The notes under the pieces were generated by a model. The model searched no databases. It worked only from the letters and a program-made list of their open reading frames with translations, and had not been told where the DNA came from. Both the position numbers and the translations under genes were made by a program. Below, piece by piece: positions 26,654-34,393 of a DNA stretch of 64,000 nt. The stretch's first letter is position 1; every line of letters starts with the position of its first letter. Origin of the DNA: an uncultured Bacteroidia bacterium (GTDB lineage: Bacteria; Bacteroidota; Bacteroidia; Bacteroidales; UBA932); NCBI GenBank assembly GCA_902782225.1, contig CACZMF010000019.1:1-64000 (forward strand), written 5' to 3'.

Positions 26654-27496
26654 ATGAAACTCTGGACTAAAGTTATTTTTACCGGGCCGGAAAAGCCCTT
26701 CATCCTGGCTGACAGGATAATGTTGCTCGGAAGCTGCTTCGCGGACTCTATCGGAGAAAAAATGGCCGCCGCAGGATTCCGGGTCGAGGTCAACCCGTTC
26801 GGCACGCTCTACAACCCGGCCTCGCTTGCCGCAGCCGTGGCGCGCCTGGATTCCGGCCTGCCTTTCGGCCCCGGCGATTGTGTGGAAATGGGCGCCGGAG
26901 CAGGCAGGATATGTTCTTTCGAGCACCACACATCATTCGCCCGGGAGAGCGCCGAAGCCTTCCTGGACAATGCCAACGCCCGCCTCAGCGAGGCTCGCGC
27001 CTTCTGGAAGGAATGCAACCGGGTCATCCTGACCCTCGGCACATCCTTCGTCTGGTGCGTGGACGGCAAGCCCGTGTCCAACTGCCTGAAGCGCCCCTCA
27101 TCCGAATTCACACGAAGGATGCTCGGGGCGGAAGAATCCGCATCCCTGCTCCAGTCCCTCATTTCAGCGCATCCGGAAAAGCGCTTCATGCTCACGGTCT
27201 CCCCTATCCGCCACATGGGCGACGGAGCCCATGCCAACTCCGTCAGCAAGGCCCGCCTGCTGCTTGCCGCCGACGCCTGCAAAGGGGCCGACTATTTCCC
27301 CGCTTTCGAAATCCTCAACGACGAACTGCGTGACTACCGTTTCTACGCCGAGGACCTTGTGCATCCCTCTGCAACGGCAGTGAATTATATATGGGAGCAG
27401 TTCCTTGAAAACTGCTGCGCCCCGGAAGAACGCGACACCGTCTCCGCCAACGAAAAAGCGGCACGCCGTATGGCGCACCGCAGTATTCTTGGATAA
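26654..27496 (+). CDS. GSCFA-domain protein
   Basis: 280 aa from the ATG at 26654, just 8 bases past the -7 element; an in-frame ATG at 26600 would lie upstream of the promoter and inside the divergent gene. The family-defining GSCFADSIGEKM lies near residue 27, then NPFGTLYNP, LGTSFVW and SPIRHMGDGAHANSVSK, and DLVHPSATAVNYIW near the end. GSCFA proteins resemble SGNH hydrolases (Gly-Ser start, late Asp-x-x-His) and are widespread in Bacteroidota. The substrate is unknown to me. Confidence 0.88.
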   Translation: MKLWTKVIFTGPEKPFILADRIMLLGSCFADSIGEKMAAAGFRVEVNPFGTLYNPASLAAAVARLDSGLPFGPGDCVEMGAGAGRICSFEHHTSFARESAEAFLDNANARLSEARAFWKECNRVILTLGTSFVWCVDGKPVSNCLKRPSSEFTRRMLGAEESASLLQSLISAHPEKRFMLTVSPIRHMGDGAHANSVSKARLLLAADACKGADYFPAFEILNDELRDYRFYAEDLVHPSATAVNYIWEQFLENCCAPEERDTVSANEKAARRMAHRSILG

Positions 27497-27498
27497 GG

Positions 27499-27514
27499 GG
27501 AGGATTATTCCTCC
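27499..27514. terminator. GC-rich hairpin between convergent GSCFA and yebC genes
   Basis: GGAGGA and TCCTCC form a 6-bp stem around a TTAT loop in the 8-base gap between the two stop codons, with the yebC stop in the loop. There is no T-tract on either side, so it is a weak terminator or barrier at most. Confidence 0.3.
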
Positions 27515-28254
27515 GGCTTCATCGTAGTGTAGACATTGGTCACATCCTCGTCGTCTTCGAGGAGGCCGGTCAGCTTGTCAAGGGTGGTGCGCTGCTCGGG
27601 AGTGACGTCCTTGAGGTCCACGTTGGGAATCTGCTCGAAACCACCTGAAATGAGCTCATAGCCGTTCTCTTCGATGTATTTCTGGATAGAGCCGTAGGAA
27701 GTCGGATCGCCGTACATCACGATGACCTTGGTCTCGTTGTCGTCCTTGTCCACCTCAACCTGCTCGAAGAGCTCTTCCACGCCGTAGTCGATGAGCTCGA
27801 GCTCAAGCTCCTCCAGGTCGATGCCGTCTTTCTCCTTCACGCGGAAGGTGCACTTGCGGTCGAACATGAAGGAAACGCTGCCGCTGGTGCCGAGGGAACC
27901 GCCGCACTTGTTGAAATAGCTGCGCACATTGGCGACGGTGCGGGTGTTGTTGTCGGTCGCGGCTTCCACGAGGTAGGCGATACCGAAAGGACCGAAGCCT
28001 TCGTAGATGATCTCCTTGAAATCGCCCTGCTTGCTCTCGGTGGCCTTCTTGATGGCGCGCTCGATGTTCTCTTTCGGCATCTGCTCAGCACGGGCTTCTG
28101 CCATGAGTGCACGGAGACGGGGGTTGCCGGTCACGTCGGGACCGCCCTGCTTGACGGCGATGGTGATTTCCTTTCCAAGCTTGGTGAAGGTACGGGCCAT
28201 ATGGCCCCACCTCTTGAGTTTCCTTTCCTTGCGGAATTCAAATGCTCTTCCCAT
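27505..28254 (-). CDS. YebC/PmpR family protein
   Basis: 249 aa. N-terminal family segment RTFTKLGKEITIAVKQGGPDV and MPKENIERAIKKATE, then EGFGPFGIAYLVEAATDNNTR, and a C-terminal alpha/beta domain. The family is annotated as DNA-binding regulators, and recent work on relatives (bacterial YebC, mitochondrial TACO1) points to a role in translation of difficult proline stretches. It follows the TPR gene by two bases. Confidence 0.92.
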   Translation of the reverse strand: MGRAFEFRKERKLKRWGHMARTFTKLGKEITIAVKQGGPDVTGNPRLRALMAEARAEQMPKENIERAIKKATESKQGDFKEIIYEGFGPFGIAYLVEAATDNNTRTVANVRSYFNKCGGSLGTSGSVSFMFDRKCTFRVKEKDGIDLEELELELIDYGVEELFEQVEVDKDDNETKVIVMYGDPTSYGSIQKYIEENGYELISGGFEQIPNVDLKDVTPEQRTTLDKLTGLLEDDEDVTNVYTTMKPEE

Positions 28255-28256
28255 AA

Positions 28257-28937
28257 TTACTCAGCTTCTGCGCGGGTGATGTACTTGTCGATGTCGTAGC
28301 CCTCGATGGACTGGGGATATTTGTCCTTGATGGTCTTGTAGGCTTCCAGGGCCCTGGCCTTGTCGCCGAGCTTCTCGTAGGTCTGGCCAGCCTTCAGCAG
28401 ATAAGCGGCAGCGAACACGTTGTCGGCCTTGGCGGCAGCCTTGGAATATGCGGCAGCAGCCTCGGAGAACTTCTCGAGTCCGACGTAGGCGTCGCCCTGG
28501 CAGGCGATGGCACGGGCGGCGAGGATGGGCTCCTTGCCGTTGTATTTCTTAAGATACTCAAGGGCGGCCTCATAGTCGCCGGTCTGGAGAGCGCAGACAC
28601 CTGCCTCCATGAACACGGCGGCGCCGGCCTTGGCACCGTACTGGTCGATGATGTCGGCCAGGCCCAGGACATTGCCGTCACCGTTGAGCGCAAGCTCATA
28701 CTCGCCGTTGGCAAAGTTCTGCTCGGCGGGGAAAGCCTGCTGGGAGGCTTCGGCGCACTTGGGCTGATAAATCAACTTCACATATGCAAAAATGGCCAGT
28801 GCAATGACTGCGAAGATGCAGACAACGGTCCAGATGGTCTTTTTGTGTTCGTTGTAGAACTGGTCGGTCTTGGAGACGGTCTCCTGGATGTTCTCCTGGC
28901 GGAGAGCTTCCTTTTCGTTTACTTTTGTGTTTGCCAT
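28257..28937 (-). CDS. Membrane-anchored TPR protein (YfgM-like)
   Basis: 226 aa. A charged cytoplasmic N-terminus is followed by one membrane helix (TIWTVVCIFAVIALAIFAYV, about residues 34-54) and a periplasmic region of TPR-like helices (GDYEAALEYLKKYN, EAAAAYSKAAAKAD, DKARALEAYKTIKDKYPQS). The layout matches YfgM/TPR_21 proteins, which assist envelope protein folding next to SecYEG. Probably co-transcribed with yebC. Confidence 0.8.
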   Translation of the reverse strand: MANTKVNEKEALRQENIQETVSKTDQFYNEHKKTIWTVVCIFAVIALAIFAYVKLIYQPKCAEASQQAFPAEQNFANGEYELALNGDGNVLGLADIIDQYGAKAGAAVFMEAGVCALQTGDYEAALEYLKKYNGKEPILAARAIACQGDAYVGLEKFSEAAAAYSKAAAKADNVFAAAYLLKAGQTYEKLGDKARALEAYKTIKDKYPQSIEGYDIDKYITRAEAE

Positions 28938-28974
28938 ATACTATAATTTTTGTTTTTCCTGATAAATTAGCCCA

Positions 28975-28982
28975 CAAAGGTA
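28975..28982 (-). promoter_or_regulatory. Candidate -7 element for the TPR-yebC operon (TACCTTTG)
   Basis: TACCTTTG on the minus strand fits TAnnTTTG and lies 38 bases before the TPR gene start. TTAG lies at the -33 distance. It is divergent from the recF promoter 22 bases away. Confidence 0.5.
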
Positions 28983-29003
28983 GTAAATTCAATTAAAAAA
29001 ACC

Positions 29004-29011
29004 TAATTTTG
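29004..29011 (+). promoter_or_regulatory. Candidate -7 element for recF (TAATTTTG), near-leaderless
   Basis: TAATTTTG fits TAnnTTTG and ends only five bases before the recF ATG at 29016, so a transcript would start at or within a few bases of the start codon. No TTTG -33 box is seen. Confidence 0.45.
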
Positions 29012-29015
29012 CAGT

Positions 29016-30054
29016 ATGCCCGTATTGAAGAAACTAGTCGTGCAGGATTTCCGCAACATAAGCTTGCAGGAACTCTCTTTTTCCCCGAACATCAATTGCA
29101 TCTGGGGAGGCAACGGCGAGGGCAAAACCAACCTTCTTGACGCTATCCACTATCTGTCGATGACAAGGAGCGGCACCCAGCCTGCCGAAAAGTTCAATTT
29201 CCGCCATGGCTGCAAATCCTTCGCCATCAGCGGCCTCTATGCCATGGAGGACGGGCCCGACACCAGGTTCTCCGTACAGGTCACCGAAGGCGTAGAAAAG
29301 AAAATCCGCCGCGACGACAAGCCCATTCCCCGTATCTCCGAGCACATAGGCATGCTACCGGTCGTGATGGTGTCCCCTTCCGACATTGAATTGGTCAGCG
29401 AGTCCGGAGAAGAGCGGAGGAAGTTCTTCAACGCCTTCATTTCCCAGCTCGGACTCTCCGGACCCGGAACTGCTCGACACCTTCGATATAAGCATGGCGG
29501 CCCCCGCCAGGCTTGTCCACGAATGCCGGGCACGCTTCGCCGAAGAGATGCTGCCGGTGGTCAGCCGCTACTACGAGGCCATTTCCGGGGGAAAGGAAGC
29601 GGTCGGTATCGAATACCGCAGCGACCTGGACGGCTCCGGCTTCGAAGACCTGATGGCCCGGCACCGCAGCCGCGACCTGGCCCTGCGCTACACCTGTTCG
29701 GGCGTGCAGCGGGACGATTTCATCTTCACGATGGAAGGTTTCCCCATACGCCGCTGCGGCTCCCAGGGGCAGCAGAAATCCTTCCTGGTGGCCCTGAAGT
29801 TCGCTCAATATGAAATCATGAAGCAGGCCTGCGGGCATCCCCCGGTCCTGCTTCTCGACGACCTCTTCGACAAGCTCGACCTCGACCGCGTCGGAAACCT
29901 GTTGCAGATGGTGGCTGGCAACGATTTCGGCCAGATTTTCATTTCCGACACCAACAAGACCCGCACCGAGGCGCTGGTCGACAAGATAACATCCGACAGG
30001 GCCTATTTCAGGGCCTCGGCCGGCACATTCACCAAGATTGATGGCAACTTATAG
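29016..30054 (+). pseudogene. recF: recF with an internal deletion and frameshift
   Basis: Two frames together spell RecF. The first (29016 to about 29450) gives the N-terminus: VLKKLVVQDFRNISLQELSF, Walker A GGNGEGKTNLLDAIH, and SGEERRKFFNAFISQL. The second (about 29450 to 30054, shifted) gives the C-terminus from DPELLDTFDISMA through GSQGQQKSFLVALK (ABC signature) and Walker B PVLLLDDLFDKLD to the end. The frames meet near 29448-29462. Relative to family members about 34 residues are missing there (the YLxALIRYNxxLxxRN coiled-coil segment), and the loss is not a multiple of three (remainder two). RecF loads RecA at gaps; this copy should be dead, unless the break is an assembly error. Confidence 0.85.
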
Positions 30055-30373
30055 GATAGCAAGGAAGACAGCCCGGCCCCTCTCCTCGGCGATACGTGAA
30101 TTCATCCACGACGCCAGGCTGACGACGGGTCTCAACACCCACCTTGTGTTCAAGGCCTGGGACGCTGTCTCCGGAGCGGAAGCCTACACCTTGAAACGCT
30201 ATCTGAAAAGCGGCACCCTGTATATAACCACCAGGTCGTCCGTGGTCAGGAGCAGGCTCGAGGCGCAGAAGGCGATGCTGATCGAGCTCCTCAACGACAA
30301 GCTTGCCACAGACGACCTTTTCGACCCCGAAGACCGCAACGTCTCCTGGGTGACAGACATAGTATTGCGATGA
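30041..30373 (+). CDS. DUF721 (DciA-like) protein
   Basis: 110 aa from the ATG at 30041, overlapping the recF end by 14 bases; a TTG one codon earlier is possible. It has the DUF721 pattern: FKAWDAVSGAEA, LKSGTLYITTRSSVVRSRLEAQKAMLIELLND. This family includes DciA, which loads the replicative helicase in bacteria without DnaC, and the gene commonly sits next to recF in Bacteroidota. It overlaps pdxB by ATGA. Confidence 0.82.
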   Translation: MATYRIARKTARPLSSAIREFIHDARLTTGLNTHLVFKAWDAVSGAEAYTLKRYLKSGTLYITTRSSVVRSRLEAQKAMLIELLNDKLATDDLFDPEDRNVSWVTDIVLR

Positions 30374-31404
30374 AAATCATTATCGACAAAGCTATTCCAT
30401 TCATCGAGGGTGTGCTGGAACCCTACGGCGAAGTCCATTATCTGGACGGCCAGTCCATCAGTGCGGCCGACGTCAAGGACGCCGACGCCCTCATAATCCG
30501 CACCCGCACGCGCTGCGGTTCCGCCCTTCTGGACGGAAGCTCCGTGAAGATCATTTCCACGGCTACCATAGGCGTTGACCATATAGACCAGGATTACTGC
30601 AAGGCAAAGGGCATCTACGTACGCAACGCGGCCGGCTGCAATGCTGGAGGCGTGATGAACTATGTCCTCTCGTCCCTCTACGGCATAGCTTCCCGCAAGC
30701 GCATCAAGCTTTCCGGCTGCAAGGTCGGAGTCATAGGCGTGGGCAATGTGGGCAGCAGGGTGGCCTCCACGCTGCAGATTCTCGGGTTCAACACCCTTCT
30801 TTGCGACCCGCCGCGCGCGGAGGCGGAAGGCCCCGCCCAGTTCTGCGACCTGGACTTCCTGCTGCGCAACTCGGACGTAGTCACAATGCATGTGCCCCTG
30901 AACCCCACCACCCGCGGCATGGCCGACGCCGCCTTCTTCTCCAAGATGAAGCTGGGGGCAATATTCATCAACACCTGCCGCGGCGAAGTCGTGGTCGAAG
31001 CCGACCTGAAGGAAGCCATACCCAAGCTCGGATCCGTGATCATCGACACCTGGTGCCGGGAGCCGGACGTAGACCGCGAACTCGTGGAGATGGCCGACAT
31101 CGCCACCCCGCACATCGCCGGCTATTCCTACCAGGGCAAGCTCCTTGGCACCGCAATGGCCGTCAGGGGCGTGGCGCGCTACTTCGGCATCCAGGACCTC
31201 TATGAGTTCTTCCCGAATCCTGAGGGCGACCTCAAAGACGCCGTGAAGCTCGACCTTCGCGGCCTGTCCGAGGGCCAAATCGCATCGGCACTGCAATATA
31301 ACTACCCCGTGTTCACGGATGACTTTATGTTCAGGATGAATCCTGGAGCTTTCGAAAGCCTGAGGGAAAACTACCGCTACAGAAGAGAATTTTTCATTGA
31401 CTGA
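30370..31404 (+). CDS. pdxB: Erythronate-4-phosphate dehydrogenase PdxB
   Basis: 344 aa. D-2-hydroxyacid dehydrogenase fold: catalytic Arg/Glu/His in CRGEVV, EPDVDRELV and TPHIAGYSYQGK, and NAD loop GVIGVGNVGSRVAS near residue 118. The last 70 residues match the PdxB dimerisation domain. It oxidises 4-phosphoerythronate in the DXP-dependent pyridoxal phosphate pathway. Start overlaps the DUF721 stop by ATGA. The other pathway genes are not in this window. Confidence 0.92.
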   Translation: MKIIIDKAIPFIEGVLEPYGEVHYLDGQSISAADVKDADALIIRTRTRCGSALLDGSSVKIISTATIGVDHIDQDYCKAKGIYVRNAAGCNAGGVMNYVLSSLYGIASRKRIKLSGCKVGVIGVGNVGSRVASTLQILGFNTLLCDPPRAEAEGPAQFCDLDFLLRNSDVVTMHVPLNPTTRGMADAAFFSKMKLGAIFINTCRGEVVVEADLKEAIPKLGSVIIDTWCREPDVDRELVEMADIATPHIAGYSYQGKLLGTAMAVRGVARYFGIQDLYEFFPNPEGDLKDAVKLDLRGLSEGQIASALQYNYPVFTDDFMFRMNPGAFESLRENYRYRREFFID

Positions 31405-31409
31405 CCAAT

Positions 31410-32903
31410 ATGGACAACGCTAAGATCAACGCCGAACTCGAGCGCATCAAGAAGGGGTTTCCCTGGCTCGACATCGCCGCCCCCGCCACTCCGGGCCGCG
31501 GCATTGAAGTACTAACCGAGGAAGAGGCCACACGTGCGGAAGCCTACGCCGAAAACACCGAAGTGGCAGGGCGCTGCAAGTTCGTGCCCGCCTCCGGTGC
31601 CGCCTCCCGCATGTTCAAGGATATTTTTGCAGGCGCGGAATCCGAAAACGACGCCGTACGCAAACTTGCCGCCGAGCTCGAGAATTTCGCCTTCTACGAC
31701 CCCGCGGTCTTCGGGAAGGCCCCGTTCGCCCCAAAGGATACTGCCCGCAAGCTTCTTTTCGACGAGGGCCTGGGCTACGGCAAGAAGCCTAAGGGCGTGC
31801 TGAAATTCCATCGCTACCCGGATGAAGTCCGCACCGCAATTGCCGAGCATTTCGTGGAAGGACAGGCCTATATGCGCAACGCAGACGGATCCGTCAAACT
31901 GATTGTGACCATTTCCCCGGAGCACCGCGAACTGTTCGAGGCTGCGGTAGCCGAGATAAAGGAAAAGTACGAAAAACGCTATGGCGTCACGTACGACGTC
32001 ACCTTCACCTACCAGGACAAGGCCACCGACACTGTGGCCGCCACCCCGGAAGGAGGGCCTTTCCTGAAAGAAGACGGCACTCCCCTGTTCCGCCCAGCCG
32101 GCCACGGCGCCCTCATCTACAACCTCAACAATGTGGAAGAGGAACTCGTATCCATCAAGAATATCGACAACGTCTGCACCGAACGGATGCAGCCCGCCAC
32201 CTACAAATGGAAGAAAGTGCTTATGGGCCGCGCCCTGGAGCTTCGCGACAAGATCTACGACTACCTCTACACATTCGACCAGCTGACCGAGGTCCGCAAG
32301 AATATCGCCGACTTCCTCTATATTCCGGCGAACAACATGATGCAGGACGACCCGTATGCTACCCCTGAGTGCCAGGAACTCTGCAACGAGATCGAGGCCT
32401 TCCTCAGGGATGAGCTTTGCATAGAGATGCCCCCGGCAAAAGACTGCCGAGACAGGGCCCAGCAGCTGCGTGACAAGCTCGACAGGCCCATTCGCGTGTG
32501 CGGAATGGTGAAAAACGAAGGCGAACCCGGCGGAGGTCCGTTCATCGTGCGCGCCGAAGACGGCAGCACCTCCCTGCAGATACTCGAGGGGGCGCAGATC
32601 AATCCCGACAGCCCCGAGGCCGTGGCCGCCCTGAAGAGCGCAACCCACTTCAACCCCGTGGACCTGGTGTGCATCCTCCGCAACTACAAGGGAGAGAAAT
32701 TCAATCTTCCCGACTATGTGGACCAGGAAACGGGATTCATCAGCAGCAAGAGCTACGAAGGACGCCAGCTCCTCGCCCTGGAACTCCCCGGGCTCTGGAA
32801 CGGAGCAATGTCAGACTGGAACACCCTTTTCGTGGAGGTGCCGATCGAGACCTTCAACCCGGTCAAAACCGTGCTGGACCTGCTGAGACCGGCCCACAGA
32901 TAG
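31410..32903 (+). CDS. DUF4301 family protein
   Basis: 497 aa, near the family's usual size. Conserved stretches include KFVPASGAASRMFKDIF, KPKGVLKFHRYPDEVRTA and GHGALIYNLNN, and a late TSLQILEGAQIN. The N-terminal GAASRMFK and the overall arrangement resemble sugar nucleotidyltransferases, but this is weak. The function is unknown. It follows pdxB by five bases and may be in one operon with it. Confidence 0.85.
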   Translation: MDNAKINAELERIKKGFPWLDIAAPATPGRGIEVLTEEEATRAEAYAENTEVAGRCKFVPASGAASRMFKDIFAGAESENDAVRKLAAELENFAFYDPAVFGKAPFAPKDTARKLLFDEGLGYGKKPKGVLKFHRYPDEVRTAIAEHFVEGQAYMRNADGSVKLIVTISPEHRELFEAAVAEIKEKYEKRYGVTYDVTFTYQDKATDTVAATPEGGPFLKEDGTPLFRPAGHGALIYNLNNVEEELVSIKNIDNVCTERMQPATYKWKKVLMGRALELRDKIYDYLYTFDQLTEVRKNIADFLYIPANNMMQDDPYATPECQELCNEIEAFLRDELCIEMPPAKDCRDRAQQLRDKLDRPIRVCGMVKNEGEPGGGPFIVRAEDGSTSLQILEGAQINPDSPEAVAALKSATHFNPVDLVCILRNYKGEKFNLPDYVDQETGFISSKSYEGRQLLALELPGLWNGAMSDWNTLFVEVPIETFNPVKTVLDLLRPAHR

Positions 32904-32906
32904 GAC

Positions 32907-33560
32907 CTAGAGCTTCGCGACCACCGTCTCGCATGCGCGGACGGTGTCGCCGACGCTCACGCAAATCTCCGCATCAGTCGGAAGATAAATATCTATCCTC
33001 GAACCGAATTTGATTATGCCGCACTGCTCGCCGGCCTTGACTTCCATACCCTCCTTTGCATAACAGACTATACGGCGGGCAAAGCCTCCGGCGAGCTGCT
33101 TGAAAAACACCTCTTTGCCTTCCCTTGTGCGGATGCAGGTGCAGGTGTGTTCGTTCTCCTCGGATGCCTTGGGCTTGAATGCAAGGAAGTGCTCTCCGGG
33201 GTAATACTCGGTGTAGTCCACCGTGCCTGTGACGGGCCAGAAATTGGCGTGTACGTCCCAGAAATCCATATAAATGGAAATCATGGTGCAGTCCCTCTTC
33301 AGGAAGAGCTTCTCATATGCAGTCTCGATAGTGACTATCTTTCCGTCGGCAACTGCCGTCACCAGCGTGGATGATCCGGCAGGAGTGCGCCTCGGCACCA
33401 TGTGGAAACAAGTCTGCCACACGCAGACCCACAGGATTCCGAGAGTCAGGGGCCAGGCAATCCACCAGGTGCGCACGAAATACTGCAGCACGAAAATCAG
33501 CACTGCACTTATCACATACACCAGAAGCACGGTGCCGTATGTATTTTTGTCGAGTCTCAT
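32907..33560 (-). CDS. psd: Phosphatidylserine decarboxylase, short form
   Basis: 217 aa from the ATG at 33560 (ATGA overlap with cdsA). Two N-terminal membrane helices (VLLVYVISAVLIFVLQYFV and the next segment) are followed by the catalytic domain: DFWDVHANFWPVTG, a HIS-poor middle, and the autocleavage site KFGSRIDIYLP, where the Gly-Ser bond is cut to form the pyruvoyl group. It makes phosphatidylethanolamine. cdsA just upstream supplies CDP-diacylglycerol, so two steps of phospholipid synthesis are linked. Confidence 0.93.
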   Translation of the reverse strand: MRLDKNTYGTVLLVYVISAVLIFVLQYFVRTWWIAWPLTLGILWVCVWQTCFHMVPRRTPAGSSTLVTAVADGKIVTIETAYEKLFLKRDCTMISIYMDFWDVHANFWPVTGTVDYTEYYPGEHFLAFKPKASEENEHTCTCIRTREGKEVFFKQLAGGFARRIVCYAKEGMEVKAGEQCGIIKFGSRIDIYLPTDAEICVSVGDTVRACETVVAKL

Positions 33561-34393
33561 AACAATCTGGTCAAAGTCAGATACACGAACGCTACTGGAA
33601 TAGCGAACAAGGAGCTGTCGAAACGGTCGAGCATGCCGCCGTGGCCGGGGATGCAGTTGCCGGAATCCTTGAATCCGAAACGGCGCTTCCACAGCGATTC
33701 GAAAAGGTCGCCGCAGACGCCTGCGGCAGGAATGATTGCGCCAAGTATGAGGCAATGCACCAGGGGATACTCCATCCAGCCCACAAGGTGCAGAAGGCAT
33801 GCTCCGGCAAGCCCCAGGGCGATGCCGCCCCAGAAGCCCCACCACGACTTCTTCGGCGAAATGGCGGGAGCCAGTTTCCGGGAAGTCGGTTTCTGCCCGA
33901 AGAGCGTGCCTATGCTGTAGGAACCGACATCGGCGCACCAGATGATGATGAAGAAATCCAGAAGCACGTAGCCCCTGAAATCTCCTCCGGCAGACACTAT
34001 GAAAGGCATAAGGCACAGCGGCCCTGCAACATACACAAGCGAGAGATATGCGTATGCCAGATCCTCCACGCCTTCGTGGGAAGGGGCGAACAGTTCGGAC
34101 ACAGGAATCAGCAGCACCAGGGGAATGACCACGGCGAGCCACCTGGCGTCAATCCCATAGAAACAGTTTCCCACGCAGAGTATGTATGCCACGGCTCCGG
34201 CAAGGATTGCCAGGCGCTGCTGAAGACGCCGTCTCTCCCCCATCGTGATGTGGAGGAACTCCTTCATCGACACATACAGGACCGCGAGAAATAAAACGCC
34301 GAAGGCCGCGGGATGCAAAAGCATACCTGCGACCATCAGAGAAAGGAATACTATTCCGGACAGCGTCCGTTTAAGAAACTCATTCATCGCCAT
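33557..34393 (-). CDS. cdsA: Phosphatidate cytidylyltransferase CdsA
   Basis: 278 aa, multi-pass membrane protein. The C-terminal signature is clear: KRRFGFKDSGNCIPGHGGML then DRFDSS, plus DVGSYSIGTLFGQ upstream. It makes CDP-diacylglycerol from phosphatidate and CTP at the inner membrane. Start at 34393, or 34387 two codons later; both overlap the ftsH 3' end. It lies in an ftsH-cdsA-psd operon. Confidence 0.94.
   Translation of the reverse strand: MAMNEFLKRTLSGIVFLSLMVAGMLLHPAAFGVLFLAVLYVSMKEFLHITMGERRRLQQRLAILAGAVAYILCVGNCFYGIDARWLAVVIPLVLLIPVSELFAPSHEGVEDLAYAYLSLVYVAGPLCLMPFIVSAGGDFRGYVLLDFFIIIWCADVGSYSIGTLFGQKPTSRKLAPAISPKKSWWGFWGGIALGLAGACLLHLVGWMEYPLVHCLILGAIIPAAGVCGDLFESLWKRRFGFKDSGNCIPGHGGMLDRFDSSLFAIPVAFVYLTLTRLL

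Noticed and set aside
29440..29470. Programmed frameshifting in recF
   Set aside because: A slip would not restore the roughly 34 missing residues, and no slippery run is present at the junction.
32903..32925. Terminator between DUF4301 and psd
   Set aside because: Only three bases separate the convergent stops and no stable hairpin with a T-tract is present.
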